Numbered from the stretch's first letter, positions 23,081-36,974 are shown. The stretch: DNA of 64,000 bases from Escarpia spicata (GCA_963995525.1 OZ023210.1:24381726-24445725); one strand, 5' to 3'. A program made the numbers and translations. The notes: generated by a model from the letters alone, not told the origin.

Positions 23081-23299
23081 CCATTATAAGGTTTCGCCTG
23101 GCTCCTTGGAAGTTGTCGTGCGATTGTTGCGGGACGGTTGATTCATTCCGCGAGTCTGACTCGGCTGAGGGGTGGGGAGATAAGAAAGAGACGAGGTAAA
23201 GATACGTGCCACGGCCCAGCTAGGAGACACGCTAGGGTTGTTAGGGGTAGAACTTTTTATAGACATCGTGCACGCTCACACGACAGAATGAATGAAAGA

Positions 23300-23670
<371 letters not shown>

Positions 23671-23835
23671 AGTGGTAGCTAAACACTAACACCAGTTCGC
23701 GACTGTTTTTTTTCTTCAAATAACTGATCCTAGTAAACAAATCCTGGTCGTAACTTTGAGGTCGCACTACAACCGACTTACGTACTACAGCAAGGATGGT
23801 GTGCGTTGAGTGCCTGCCCGCCTACTGACGGCGTC

Positions 23836-23861
23836 AGACAGACAGACAGACAGACAGACAG
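23836..23861. repeat. (GACA)n microsatellite
   Basis: Six tandem GACA units. Confidence 0.9.
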
Positions 23862-24129
23862 CAGCACTAAGAACGAGACACACCGCCGAGTCGTCACCTC
23901 ACTTGCGGTCGCCCGCACTTTGTGGCCGTTGACACCGTCACAATAGCAGTCGGCCGTTGTCAACAACGCTGTCACCACGCCTGTCATCGGGGAATGTATC
24001 ACACGACCGCCTACTATTACGGTCCCCTCGCTGTCAACAGTTGTCGCCAGCTCTGTTGTCGACAGCCAGATGGGGAGCGGCTGAAGCCAACCGTGTGCCG
24101 GTCACCCGCTCTGTGTCCACGGGGTTAGT

Positions 24130-24800
24130 GTAAAAGCTTTCGCCGCAATGATTCACGAGGACCCATCATTATGTTCATTTTCATAGTAGACGAATAAAGT
24201 GCCTCTGCACGTGACGCGGAATCCTTAATTTTTGCAAGACAAATTGTTTTGAACGGGGAAAATGGCATACACGTCGACTAAACCATTCAACGTGGTGAAT
24301 ATGCAATTAAGGCCATGTGTAAGATCCCAGGGGGACGGGAAACATGTAGCCTATCGTGGACTCGGATAGTTGGTGGTCTATAAACCCACTAGGGTCTGCC
24401 GTAAAACACTCATGCGTTAGCTCTGAAAGGGAGGACGGGGGTTCCGGGAGGATATAAGTATAATAATTAGTATATTTATGGCACAGAACGCCTCTTATTA
24501 TCTCTGTAATTTAATGTCCTCCATCTCCATCTCCATCTCCATCCATCACCTCCATCCATCACCTCCATCCCTCGCGGGGTCTCGCTTTGGAGGGTTGTGC
24601 TAGACCGCAAGCGAAGTGTGGCGAAAAGAAACAGCTAACGATGAACGGGTGCAATTAAAACCTCTCTTTTTGTGGACAGAAGGGTGAAATACGCAAGAGG
24701 ACAAGACCGGACACACTAATCGCCCGGTTGAATTCTGTTTCAGAAGAAATGCAGCGTCAGGTCGTTGCAATGAGGCTCGGTGCTAAAGAACGCGTATAGT
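24130..24800. other. Intron 1 segment with a CTCCAT run
   Basis: A short (CTCCAT)n/(CCATCA)n run at about 24518-24570 is the only structure seen. Confidence 0.55.
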
Positions 24801-24916
24801 TAGTTGTACACCTTCGCTGCACACGTAACAGCTCTAATATATACAGTGCGTACAATGTATCTCATCCGTGAATTGATCGAAATAGCCGGGAAAGCAGGGC
24901 TACGCGCAGATCCCGA

Positions 24917-24975
24917 CCACCCAGGGTACTGTACCCTGGTAATTCCTGCACCCTGGCCCCACCACCCAGGGTACA
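24917..24975. repeat. Palindrome plus direct repeat of ACCACCCAGGGTAC
   Basis: A perfect 19-nt palindrome CCAGGGTACTGTACCCTGG (24921-24939) is followed by a direct copy of ACCACCCAGGGTAC at 24961-24974, with CACCCTGG between. It can form alternative hairpins. Confidence 0.7.
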
Positions 24976-25227
24976 ACACCGCACTGTGACCCCAGCCCCG
25001 GGGTGTGACGTCGTAATCGACATCATCCTTCGTTAGCTGTTGGCATATCATTCTTACGTAGGTACGTTGGTACCTGTGGGTGCTAGGTACACAGGTACAC
25101 GTTGCTGTAGGTACATACAGGTACCTCGGTGCAAACGTCTGCACGTACATACGTCCGTATGTGTCTGTATTTGTATATAATTTAATGCGTTCTATAGTAT
25201 ACTTGTATAGTGCATACTCGTTGGCTC

Positions 25228-25323
25228 GCACGGACGCATGCACGCACGCACGCACACACACACACACGCGCGCGCGCACACACACACACACAAACAAACA
25301 CACGTACAAATGTACTTGCGCAA

Positions 25324-25371
<48 letters not shown>

Positions 25372-25372
25372 T
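25228..25372. repeat. ACGC/CA and (TA)n compound microsatellite
   Basis: ACGC and CA repeats (25228-25305) are followed after a short spacer by about 48 nt of TA repeat (25323-25370). Confidence 0.92.
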
Positions 25373-25689
25373 TATACCCTAAATTGTTTGAACTCGAAAT
25401 AATGTGCGAAATGTTGATTGTTCACACTGCAATCTGGCACTGCTCGGTTGACTGCACCACCAAACCTAGTAATGATGATGAAGATGGCACTTCACAACCT
25501 TACATACACACAATCATAATATACATATAAAATATACGGTGATGCGAAACGACAGTGCCCCAAAAAGTTAATTTCATACAAAACGGATCAATCCGCAGAA
25601 CCGGCCAAGGCGCCATTCATTTCACCCCATGCAAGATTGTTCATTCCACCAACTCGACATCACGTACGCTGCAATTGTTGCGCTAAGGC

Positions 25690-25852
25690 TAATCTTTCAC
25701 GCTTATTAACTACTACCGATAGCCAGATAGGATCTACCCTTTTACACAGCGTAGTGAAACGACGCGACGTTGAGTGAAAGAAACGGCAGCGAGAGGATTC
25801 GAACCTTGGATTGACAGTTCTGACCACTACACTACAGATCACCACCATAATA
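25690..25852 (-). repeat. Diverged tRNA-headed SINE
   Basis: The - strand has GATCTGTAGTGTAGTGGTCA with box A TAGTGTAGTGG and a perfect box B GGTTCGAATCC, then a body only partly alignable to the other copies (CTATCGGTAGTAG region). It may be a sub-family. Confidence 0.6.
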
Positions 25853-26490
25853 TAATCAACACCGATGTCCTCTTGCAAGACAACGACATCTCCACAAATC
25901 TCAGCGGAACGCGATCGTACTTGTAAGGTGGTTTCCGTGAAGTACGCAAGGTGGCGCGGACAGAAGCACCAGCGAGTGCGGGGGTTGTGATTTCAAAGAA
26001 GCAGGCACCGTCGGGCAAACATCACGTCGTAATTGCGCAAACGGATCCGACTGGAGACGGGCGGGCGACGTGTGCGGTTGTCTTGTCTTAATTGTCCGAC
26101 TTCTTTTGAATTTCCCCGAATCACGGCAACCCCGCGTCGGCTACAATGCGACGCCACGTTCATTCACTTGTCAGTCTCCAGCGCAGGGAAGATGTGAGGA
26201 AGGCATCCCCGGATAATCCGGTTCTTACCGGAGCTACGTCCTCGCGTTACAGGTTTCAAGAGTTAGTTATGTCTACATCAACACCTGTTTCGTAGTCCAC
26301 GACCGAATTGGATCCTAAACCATGACCTAACTGACGCCAGTTCACTCCCGTAGCTGCGTGATACAGGTGTAGCAGTTTGTCGCTTCCCTGGCTATTATCC
26401 TCTTGGGGAAGGGGGTAAGATGGCCTAAGGCATCTACACTCTATACACAGAATATCTCTCCCTAAAATACTCCAGAAATAAAACAAAATA

Positions 26491-26678
26491 CTGTGGAACC
26501 TCGCTATCAAGGTGACCCTCGGGACCCGGCAAATTGACCTAAATGACGAGGTGACCATATCAGCGAGACTAGATTTCCTATACTTTATTGTTACATAAAT
26601 AATTTGGGACTATCCTAGGCTGACGTTAATTGTGAGGTGGCCGTATTACCAAGATAACCGTAAAGCGAGGTTCAACTG
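26491..26678. mobile_element. Pogo/Tigger-like MITE, copy 1
   Basis: A 188-bp element with terminal inverted repeats CTGTGGAACCTCGCTATC and, read from the other end, CAGTTGAACCTCGCTTTAC. It is flanked on both sides by TA, the target duplication of the Tc1/mariner-pogo superfamily. Subterminal GGTGACCCTCGGGAC is shared with the copy at 42581. It encodes nothing. Confidence 0.7.
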
Positions 26679-26848
26679 TACACATATAAATGCATAACAT
26701 AGCAAAGCTGGTGTAATTATGCTAATCAGCTGAAATAGCTCGACACGTTTAAACGTCTCGGTTTATCAGGATCAATTTCGTCAATGGCGAAACACAGCTC
26801 TACTTACAAGCCACTGCACTAGACTTCCTCTAGTTAAGCACGGTAACA

Positions 26849-26985
26849 GAGAGAGAGAGAGAGAGGGAGGGAGAGGGAGAGGGAGAGGGACAGAGAGAGA
26901 GAGGGGGGGGAGAGAGAGAGAGAGAGAGATAGAGAGAGAGAGGGGGGAGGGAGGGAGGGAGAGAGAGAGGGGGGGGGGGGAGATG
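26849..26985. repeat. GA/G-rich microsatellite
   Basis: GA repeats with GGGA and poly-G segments. Confidence 0.9.
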
Positions 26986-26989
26986 TCCA

Positions 26990-29330
26990 GGGTGTGGGGG
27001 GAAGATGTCCAGCAGGGGTGGCATGATAGACTGCTACATCGGCACTTTGATATCATGTTGTAAAATTATGTTTTTATTAAAATATGTCGTCCAGTTTAAC
27101 TATGACGATCTGGGTACGGCAAACAAACTAAACATTTTGTGCCACTGTTTTGTGCGTTCGTTGATTTGCTTTGGTAATACTTGTCTAACGTTTTGTTGAC
27201 CAGGTATCAGGTATCTTAAATTGTAACTTATTCTGGATGGTAGCCTTTCAATGATTGCAGTTTATGGTCTACCTGCCTCAATCATAAACACGTAGATGTT
27301 GTATTATTACACGTAGTTTATATGTTATGTGTACACAAAACGTGACTATACAACGTAGCCACTTTCTGACGGTCATAGAGGATTTTTATCACACGAAAAA
27401 TCGGAACGTGATTTGCGGTGCATACATTTATAGATGAGCAGCGATTGGTTCACACCTTAAAATTACCATAAACTGGTCCAAATATAGTTATGCGTTTCCT
27501 TTGCTGGTACGGTAATTTCAAGACCATGCTTAACCGAATGGCTCTATTGGAATCGGTAAAAAATGGGATAACCAGTTAGTATCGAAAATGGGGCGCTACG
27601 CACACAATTGTCATAATTTCAAAAGTCTACATTACTGTGGCCACTTAAAAACACGTTATTATCTCATTACCACAGAGGACGACGATTGGGTGAATCGACC
27701 AGAATGCGTTATCTGCTGATTGCACTAATGTTACCGACGTGAATATGTATAAAAACAAAACTGACCGACTTTTTACAAGAGTGGGTCAAAGATAAACAAT
27801 TGTTGCATAAATCAATACATTCCTTTTTTGTTTGCCTCTATCTAAAATCTCTGAAAGGGGTAAAGGGGAGTTTGGCCACTTAGTCACTCTTTGGTTCTCT
27901 GTGGGAAAGTGTAGTTATACAACTGGTTATATAGGAAACATTAGCAAAGCAATTGGTAATGATAACATAGCCCAATGCCCCACAAACACGTCCCTTCGCC
28001 TTGCCATCAGGAATTGTTGCATTGGCTGGCAACAATGTGTTCAATCTTGTTTAACATTATTACCACGTTAACACGACAAGAGCCGGGTATGACTATAGAA
28101 AACAACACCATGATACGTTAGTACTGACGAGAACTGTAAATGTGCATAAGCCAAACCATGTGCCTATCTTCAGTGCTACACAGCCTTTCCGTGCTGTCTT
28201 CTTTATACGCCACCTCTATACACAGTCGTGCATTGAAACCATCTATGGCGTAACTGCACAGTGACTTTCACATTGGTAAAGGTGTCCCGGTGGCGCGTCC
28301 CGGTGTCGACAGTTTTCTGTGTGCATGACCAGTGTCACGGAACGAAATCGATTTTAAAGAACAAAACCGGGCTGTTGAGTTGATGAGTACGTCCGTGAAA
28401 CGGTCACGTGACGTTCGTTGGATCAATGATTCACTAGCTGTAAGAAGTTTATCATTTAACGTTTAAACAATGAGCTGAGCAGTTTGCAGATACCCTTATT
28501 ACTCGCAGATGCATAATTGTGTGGCTAATATCAGACTTCAATCAAACATCAGAACTAGATATTCCTAAGAAAAACCAATTCCACTATGTATCTATTAATT
28601 AGTGTTTGTTGTCTACACAAAGCGATGTGTAGCTGAGATGACGTAATTTGCATGCGTACTTAAACAATCACACACCCCGTGGCACCCATGACTAATAAAC
28701 CACGTCAACGCAAAATGCCGAGATTTGGCGAAAATCGATGGCTGAGTAACGGAAGAAACGCCTACAGAGATGAGCAGTGGTAATTGTTGTTTGTTGTTTT
28801 GTGTTAAAGATTTCCTTTCTCATTTACGGCATGACACATCTTCTAAACCGTGCAGACAAGTCAATCTATATTTTATAAAGTGCAGGTTATTGACGTAATC
28901 CGCGTTGCTGGTGATGACGTTTGTGCATAAAGTTCGTGATAATTTGTCATGCTTAACCGATTCTGCATGGTTTGCTGCGCCTCTGAGTAGCAAGCGAATA
29001 TGGCCACAACGGTGGTTCATCCTAATAATACATTTAACATATAAATTTAACAGTTCAATTGTTAGACTACAATGTTTAAACACAGATGAAATAACTGGCG
29101 AACATTATTTGCAATAAAACAAGAAGAAAACGCTGACACTAAAACTCGGCTACTCTTGGTACGGAGTTACAAGTTCAAAGGGTCATGTCAAGTTATTCAC
29201 TGCGTCTGTGCACGCTTGAGCAGTACGCAAACACCTACCCCATGACACGGAACACTTTCGGCCCATGACATCGGAAATAAATTATTTCGCTAGTGAATGG
29301 TCGGTCAGTGGCCGGTGTGGTCAGTTCACT
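26990..29330. other. Intron 1 segment without recognised features
   Basis: Unique-looking DNA between the GA tract and the signal-peptide exon. I looked on the - strand for a missing VWC half-exon (C-x2-C-x-C before a donor, or CC-x2-C) and found none. Confidence 0.45.
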
Positions 29331-29333
29331 TAC

Positions 29334-29408
29334 CCATTGGTGACGTCGCAGACGGCCGGACACCGCAACAGGCGAGAAGTGTGGCGACAGTCAGACAGAC
29401 GTACATGT
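29334..29408 (-). CDS. Chordin-like exon 1: signal peptide
   Basis: The ATG is at 29406-29404. The exon reads MYVCLTVATLLACCGVRPSA, a short N-region, a hydrophobic core (VCLTVATLLACC) and a small-residue cleavage area, so it is a credible signal peptide. It ends at 29334 before a strong donor GTAAGT, leaving one G (phase 1), which fits the phase-1 acceptor of the exon at 17382. A CAG preceded by pyrimidine-containing sequence lies two bases before the ATG, so a noncoding first exon may exist further upstream. Linking this exon to the VWC exons 12 kb away relies on phase and on the need for a signal peptide. It is the least certain exon of the gene. Confidence 0.5.
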
Positions 29409-29419
29409 CTGCAACGACA

Positions 29420-29500
29420 AGTTGACACGTTATGTGACGCTGTCCTGCATCTCCCTCCTTACGTCATACACTTAAAATATCTTCTCATTTTGATATGTTT
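29420..29500 (-). promoter_or_regulatory. Possible promoter region upstream of the signal-peptide exon
   Basis: On the - strand, a TATTTTAAG at about 70 nt and a TGACGTAAG (CRE-like) at about 55 nt upstream of the ATG could be core-promoter and activator sites. They are short and may be chance. An acceptor-like CAG next to the ATG offers the alternative that transcription starts further upstream. Confidence 0.2.
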
Positions 29501-29509
29501 ATTCTTTTT

Positions 29510-32500
29510 ACGTGTCCACTAGATCTATCACCGTTGTATTTACTTGCTCCGTTGGTGCCATAGTGTTATTTAGTTTTGAGGAATTTATCGGACACATTGC
29601 AAAGTTGAAATTCAACTCTGCTGAAATTCCGCAAACACGTAAAACTGGCACCGCCTATGCATACCATAACAACATAACATTCACACGCACTTTCACAAGT
29701 TACCCCACGTTAACGTATGATGTTCAGGTACAAATTAATAACAAACTATTTCAAGAAAATCTTACTTAACTAAACACAAATATTATCGGTTTCGCAAAAT
29801 TCACATTATTTTGTTTGTCCTGAAACTAAGCAACGTAACAGTCGTCACTATTGAGAACAATAACTACAGCATTTGATGTACACAAATTGCGGTATCTTAG
29901 TAAATTCCAATACACAAACATCATTTACCTCATTTATAAGTATTATTGGGTTTCACCTCCGAATCTTTCGGCCGTGTCTCATGACTTTCGTCGGCTGACT
30001 GGCTTTGCTACGCGTGAGTTACGTGAACCGAGACGCGCGTACAGGACACCTATCGGGTCACGTGACGTGCCCGTAGCCAAGCCAGTCCGCGGAAGAACCG
30101 AAATATTCGGGGGAAACGCCAGACTCATTATCCTGAAAAATACGCTCTACCGGAAGGATCGTAGACGATTATATACAGCTGCGCGAAGAACATGGAGGTT
30201 TGGGGTTCTGGTTACATATTTACAATAAATTATGGCCGTGTACAAGTGCAGTTATTTTAAATAAATAATCATGTTTATCAGTCGGCAAGAAATGCATTCA
30301 TACGCACATGTAGAAAAAAAATCACGGGTAACACCAAACTATCTTATTAGGTAAATTATATTTAATGGTTACGATCTGTCTCCGTTGTGCATGACGCATT
30401 TTTTACGATGCTCGCAGGCGGCGCGTCGAAACTACAAGAAATTGATGATATACACGCTGGATACGAGATCATCTCGCGTGTCCTTGCTTGACACTGTCTA
30501 TTCCCCGTGTGTGTGGGAGAAGGCCCCCGGCACGGAAGTGCGCTCCGTCCACTGTTGTTTTATTTTTTGTAATGAATGCAGTTAGCAGGATGTGAACGAA
30601 GGGGAAGTAAAGGTAATTTGCTTTCGTGGTCCGTAATCCGACAGGACCCGTCAAACACTGATCACGTTCTTGGCAGACCGGTTCTTTTATGGCGAAGGAG
30701 TCGCCGTCTTTCTGGGAGCACTGCGACCGTATCCGAGTTCCGCAACTCAGGTTTGCGCAACACCGTACATGTCACCGTCAAAAGGGATTTTATTTATAGG
30801 TGATGGCTACGTGACTAAATTCAACGTTACCCATAAGTACAATAATAAACAGTCTGGAATTCCGATAAAAGCATACATACATCGGAATAGTTTCACATCC
30901 ATGCAATATGTGCATATCCGACTATTGTCAATTCCCATTTATACCCATTTATACATTTGCATTATGCACACTATGCATGCACGCATGCCGTCGACAGAAA
31001 GTACAAGGGGCCGGAAGAACATATATGCTCTGACAAAAAACGCATTTTCCCCGGCAAGGAGTAAATTACGCGTGGGAAGAAGGGATGTGCTATGGATTGG
31101 GGGAGGAAGCGGTGGGCGGGAAGACGATGGGAAGATGATATGCAGGTGGAAACATGTTATTAGCTTTGGGGAACAAAGTGCCGATAGATACTAAAAAGGA
31201 CACATATTGAACCCTGATACAGGAGAAGGTGGTGGATGAAACGGTAAGTTGTTTGCATGGGTGGGAGATATTTAATTGAGAGGGAATGGGAAAAGGAGAG
31301 GAGAAGCGTGGGCGGAGATCACACCTACGTTTGACCGACTAAGGAAGGGCAAACGTGGGCGTGTGAAATATAAGACAGGGGAGCGGCGGTAATGGGGGGA
31401 GGTTACGGAAGTACCGAAGGGCAGAGAAAGGCACACCGAGGATTTATCGTTGGAAACGAACGGGTTCTTTTGACACGCGCCCGCCTTGTCGCGGAACCAG
31501 AGGGGAACACGTCGAAACCATGTGTCGAGTTGGAAACGTGAACATAATTGTTATAGTCTTGCTACAAACCTAATCGACTGTAATCAATTATTGAACTATG
31601 CGATGTTCGAGGCCAAAGCTAAACCGACATCGTGCTGCAGTAACCTGCCCGCCCATTTTATTCCCCCCATTGACGCCGCACGCGAGGAAACGCCACGGCG
31701 CCAGAAGGAACGAGTTATCCGCGGCGGACATTGTTATTATAACGGCGGCGCTACATACTTGAGAGAAACGGCGCACCGCTTTGTGGACGGGCCATTCATT
31801 GTTACATTACGAAAACCGTGTCCTCGCGTGGGTGTCTGTTTCACGCATTGTTCGCATGAATATAGCATTGTTTAACATGATACGCGCATTGTAGAAAAAC
31901 ATACTATTTACTACGCCCCGCGCAGATACAAATCAGACTGCGGTATGTGAACAAACGCCGGAGTCCGGTGGTCTGTCACTATGAAGATTTCTTATATAAA
32001 AAATTTCGTGAACGTCTGCCATCGTTCGGCCGATATTACGGCCTAATCACCATGATATGCCCTTGCAGCTATCGTATATTTCCGTAGTTCAGTCTACGAT
32101 TCTATATCATTGAAACTTGCGTATTGTATGACGAATGTCAATGTTTGCAGTAGTCACAATTCACGATGTACAGTCGAACTTAAAATGTCGACATCTGCGA
32201 ACGGGCGGGATGCTTGAACTATTGATAGGTCGTATGTGGAAAATAGGTCATCAACAATGACAAATCATGTATAGAACTTTACGGGTATGGAGGAAAGACA
32301 CAAACAATGCCATTTTCAGTTCGCCCAGTGATGACCGATACTTAGGATGGTTATTATTATGTAAAAAAAATTATATTGAACCAACTTTCCGTTAAAATGT
32401 AGGCATGGGTTACGTTTCCAAGTACCGTAAGATCGGGTTGGTGCAGTTCTAAGAACATCGGCTTCTCACGCCGGAGACAATCGTGAAACAAAACAGTTCA

Positions 32501-32580
32501 AACACTTTTTGTGGTTGCCGTAACTCACTGATCTCTTTGTCTCCATTCACGCTATATATTAGTGAGTACTCGTCGCTTAT
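29510..32580. other. Region without recognised genes
   Basis: Short frames only. 31040-31430 is purine-rich, with a G-cluster GGGGGAGGAAGCGGTGGGCG at about 31100 that could form a G-quadruplex. No domain or repeat family is recognised. Confidence 0.45.
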
Positions 32581-32586
32581 CGCTAG

Positions 32587-32806
32587 ACGGACACACACAT
32601 ACATGCGCACGAACGCACGCAAGCACGAACGCACGAACGCACGCACACACACGCACATACGCACGCACACACAACGAACACGTGCACATTCGCATGCACG
32701 AACGCACACGCACACACATGCGCGTAAACGCACGCACGCACGCACGCAACCACGAACGCACACACACACAAGCGCGCACGCCCACGCACGCACGCACACG
32801 CACGTA

Positions 32807-32838
<32 letters not shown>

Positions 32839-32865
32839 CACGCACACGCACACGCACAGACGAAC
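32587..32865. repeat. ACGC/CA-rich irregular microsatellite
   Basis: Mixed ACGC, ACAC and ACGA units over about 280 nt. Confidence 0.92.
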
Positions 32866-33954
32866 ACATTGATGTCGTATCCAGGATTTACATCATATAA
32901 ACCTATGACTCTATCAACTACTCTCATTTATTGCGCAGAGAACCCAGCGTAAGTTGACTTAAATTAAACAATGGTTACAGCGTCGAAATACGACTGTGGT
33001 TAGTTTGATCTTCCCGGTCACGCCACCACTGTGTTTTCGCACGTTATGGCGCTTCGTGTTTACACGTGTCTCAAGAACCTCGGCGCTGTTCCGGGAAACA
33101 CGTTTAGACCTGGCAGCGCAACCAACGCTCGCCAGCGCCCGACGCATCCGCTGGCGCAGACAGCCCCGCACGCCAAGTGGACACACAACGCCTTATCTAC
33201 CGTCGTATCTCGGCCGGTGAGACACCGCACTACGGCGACTGGCATCTCAAGGCAGTGTCGCCACGAGCGCCGTAAACCGCCATAAACAAGATGAAGATCG
33301 TCTCGGCGTTGTATGAGCAGCGGCGCTCACCCGTCATCACGTCCAGACACACTGGCAGACACGCGCGCCCAAAGTAAATTTCCCAATAGCATTAGGTGGC
33401 GCAGGCAAAACGCCATAAAACATGAAATCCATTAACATACCTGCGAGAAATCATAAGTACCATAAGAGCCGCATGACAAATGGCTACGTGTGTTCACCGC
33501 GCTCGCTCTCTCGGCTGTTGACTCCGCGCGAGAAATCGGAACCGTGGCCTCCTGCTGTGTCGCACAGGTGTTTCATCAACGGAGCAGATTAGAATAAGAG
33601 AATCACGAAATCGGTTTGGCGTCGCAAATATTACAAATAAAATGATATGTATGAAACGTTACAAAAACACAAGCTTTTATAAGGCATGTTTTGACCACAG
33701 TTCCGTTCACAAGGCATATACGCCTTGCTGCCTATAATGATCTCATCGGGGAGATATATATGCGGGTAAGATCTACTGTTATAGGTACGATTCACGCGAA
33801 CATAATCCTTGCCAGCTATATAGATGTTCGCTCCAGTATTATAATCCTCGTAAGCGTATAATATCATCGACAGCATGGTCTTCGGTATCATGATCTGTTG
33901 CCAACATCCCGATGTTTGCCACCGTGATTCTCACCAGCGCCATTCTCTCTAGTG

Positions 33955-34030
33955 TTCACACTTCACTCCCTGCCAGACCTATTAAGTCGAACACAATCTC
34001 GATAATTCCTGCCTACATGTTTCGATGCCA
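33955..34030 (-). repeat. SINE fragment
   Basis: CACTTCACTCCCTGCCAGACC and TCGAACACAATCTCGATAAT match the 3' half of the SINE seen at 14980 (- orientation). Confidence 0.5.
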
Positions 34031-34039
34031 CAATTTCAA

Positions 34040-34610
34040 TGTATTTTGTACGTTTGTGGTATTGCAAAACGTGTATTGTTAATTATATGTTTTAGTATTT
34101 AGTATTGTTAATGGAAAACAATTATATCGTTAACATGTTTGAAGTACAGAGGAGACCGGGGCTAGTTGTTAACAGTTTTAATTAGTTATTTTTTGTTGCT
34201 AGTATGTTTGATGCCTTGTTTCCGCCAGTATAATCTATACAGTTCGTATTTTATAACTATTTGCCTTAATACCGTTTACCAGGCCACTGACTTTCCGAAG
34301 TATATATATGTTGTTGATACATCATACGGAACACGTCGTTACATAAACAAACAAGTGGATCTCGATGCAACTATCATTCGTACTATACCGCTACTACATT
34401 GTACATATATTAAACATACTTTGCTTCTCTCTTGTACATGTTGTGTTCGATGCAACACAAGGCACACTCATAGATGTTCACAGTGCAGCTTCACATAATA
34501 CGTTTTTTTCATTCCAGTTGCTAAACAATGCGAGCAACCCTGCGGCTACGTACCTAACAAGCGTGCCGTATTGGATGGCAGTGTGTGTGTCATGCGATAT
34601 CTACTTGAAT
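34040..34610. other. No recognised feature
   Basis: AT-rich sequence, no supported gene or repeat. Confidence 0.4.
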
Positions 34611-34622
34611 GAATGATACACC

Positions 34623-34652
34623 GACGCACACACCCGCATACACAAACACACA

Positions 34653-34691
<39 letters not shown>

Positions 34692-34725
34692 CCGCATACA
34701 CACACACGCACACGCGCACGTGTAC
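34623..34725. repeat. (CA)n microsatellite
   Basis: CA repeats with CG and TATCCG interruptions. Confidence 0.92.
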
Positions 34726-34729
34726 ACGC

Positions 34730-36170
34730 ACTGACATCGACGTTTCAGCGAATCTTGCAATGTTAATTTTTTGGATGCTGCTAAAGAACCGGAAACGTTC
34801 ATTAATCACTTCCGTACTTATTAATTATTCAAAGCTTCGTCATAAACCAGTAGTCATCACTATAGGGGAGATTGGGGCAACACGGACATATGAGGCAAAC
34901 TGAATTATTTACATGCTCGGACTACAAGCACCGTCTAAAGCTGATGTTATTTAAACAATAGACCATCCGTCCGCAGATGTTATTTAAACATAACTGTTTC
35001 GGTGGAATGCATTCGGTCGATTAATCGGTCGACATTTGGCGCTATGCCAGAAATACGTCAATATATGTGCATGGTGATTATACAAATTTGGTTACGTCAC
35101 TCACTTTTAGTACATGCAAAACTTTCAAACGAATCCTGTGTTGCTACACTGGTGTACAACTTGCCCGAGGCCCTTTTTGCACGTTAACTACAAAAATATC
35201 CATTAGTTCGGTTGTTTGAACGTTTACTGAACACAGCAACACAACACAGTAGCCATGTTCTACATAGCGTACATGTTGCAAGTTTCATTCACGAAACTGC
35301 ATGCACAGATCTTAGTGCAGGCTCCATGTATGCTATAATCTTACATTAGCATAGATCAAATGTTTCAGATGGTTAAGAACTTACTAACTATGCGACGTAA
35401 CGTGGATCCAATAATTGTGGTGCACGGTGCACAATTATTAGAAACATGATCATTTGAGGAGTTGGAATGTGTCCATGCACCTAACACCCTCCTGCTTGCG
35501 ATCTATGCGATCTTTCAAGCGCAACATTCCCAATTATCAGATAGGTCAAACTGTGCAACTGAAACCCTGGCAGAAAGATGCGTATTAAAACAATATTGGC
35601 GAAATCCCTCACTACCAAGACTTTATTGATAAACCACTCGGGTGCGACTTAGGTAAAGGAGAGAGAAAAGGTGACGGCGCGGAGACCGGGATGAGAACAG
35701 AACAGAAGAGCCAGTTTTAGGCAAGAAGGGAGAGCAGGATGAACATAAGAACAGTGTGATTATAATAGAAGACTGGTATGATGACAATACTAGCAGGAAT
35801 CAGACCAGAAGGGTAGGATGAGGAATCGAGGACTTGTATCCCTCGCAACTCGCGGAACTGAGACAATTCTCATGCGATATAATAAAACATACTAAAAGAA
35901 AATGGCACAACAACTAATTGTAAAACTCCTCGACTACGGACTACGCGCCGAATACCCTTACAACGATTCTGTTGAGAATGTACCGCAGCTTTCTTTGAGA
36001 GCGTCCCGGACGCATGCCGGTGCGAATCAGAGCTGCCGTGTTCACCCACGGACAGCCAGTGGGCGCTGACGGGAGGATGCATCGCGGATGTCGCTCGCGC
36101 AGCCGGGCATCAAACGTGTTGGTTACGGCACTATCTCATCGGAATGCTCCGCCACGCACGTAGTACAGTT
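34730..36170. other. Region without recognised genes; one hairpin
   Basis: An inverted repeat AATAATTGTG / CACAATTATT (around 35411-35440) separated by about 10 nt is the only structure noted. Frames near 36000 have no recognisable domain. Confidence 0.4.
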
Positions 36171-36174
36171 TCGG

Positions 36175-36310
36175 AATGGGTGTAATTGTGATATGACCCC
36201 AAACTCAAACAATTACCGTATTGGATATAGTTGTGATATGATCCCGAATTCAGACAATGCTCGTATTGAGTATAATTGTGATCTCATCCCTGTTCATAGT
36301 TGGTATAATT
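36175..36310. repeat. 45-bp tandem repeat, about 3 copies
   Basis: TTGTGATATGA/TTGTGATCTCA recurs at 45-bp spacing (36188, 36233, 36278), with CC.AA.TCA.ACAAT between. The period is a multiple of three, so a short Asn/Asp/Cys-rich frame is repeated, but there is no sign it is a gene. Confidence 0.75.
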
Positions 36311-36639
36311 GTCATCCATATGTTCGATCGTTCCACGACACAACACACTATTTATGATATATCCGCATGCCTTTAGATTAGTTTCCCACACGGTACGACG
36401 GTATTGCATACATCAAACATTGCCTTCCGTCTGTCCTTGTTTTCTGAGAATATTCGCTTGAAACAACAGAACTCAAGCTGCACGATTGCCTGGTTCGATC
36501 CCTAGTTCATTGTTAGAACCTTTTTCAAGAAAGATGATGTCATTAAACGTGTGTTCACGCTCAGATTTCTGCAAGGTTGTACAGATTTTTCAGCAAGTTT
36601 GTGGGATTATTAAAACAAATAAGCGTTCGGTGTTTATGC

Positions 36640-36821
36640 CAGCGGCATATCGCAAACGGATCAATGCCAGTAAGATCGTTTCAGCAGGTTAATATCACTA
36701 GGATTGGGTTAACGAGTAAGTTATTTGTAGGACGCCAGAAAAAAATGCCAGCAAATTATTGCCAACGTCAAGCGGTTTATTGTCAATGGTCACAATGGGA
36801 TAATTTCCATTAAGGGTAATG

Positions 36822-36895
<74 letters not shown>

Positions 36896-36974
36896 ATACT
36901 GTCGACGGAATAATGCCAGAGTTACAATAAACGGAATAGTATCGGTGGGTTACTGTCAGCGGGTAAATCAGAAC
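36640..36974. repeat. Degenerate CAGCGGGTTAATG repeat, left block, with (TA)n
   Basis: Loose copies of AATGCCAG(C/T)..GGTTA recur about every 14-20 nt, interrupted by a 70-nt (TA)n at 36824-36893. The same motif family resumes after the LINE at 38330. Confidence 0.6.

Noticed and set aside
23778..24002. - strand frame ending HHPCCST before a GTAAGT, as a missing VWC half
   Set aside because: It runs through a (GACA)n microsatellite and lacks the other conserved Cys and Gly positions.
24800..25309. 169-codon - strand frame with repeated YPGW motifs
   Set aside because: The repeats come from the CCAGGGTAC palindrome and direct repeat, and the N-terminal part is ACGC microsatellite.
32959..33245. 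Cys-containing - strand frames
   Set aside because: No VWC or other spacing pattern and no usable splice sites.
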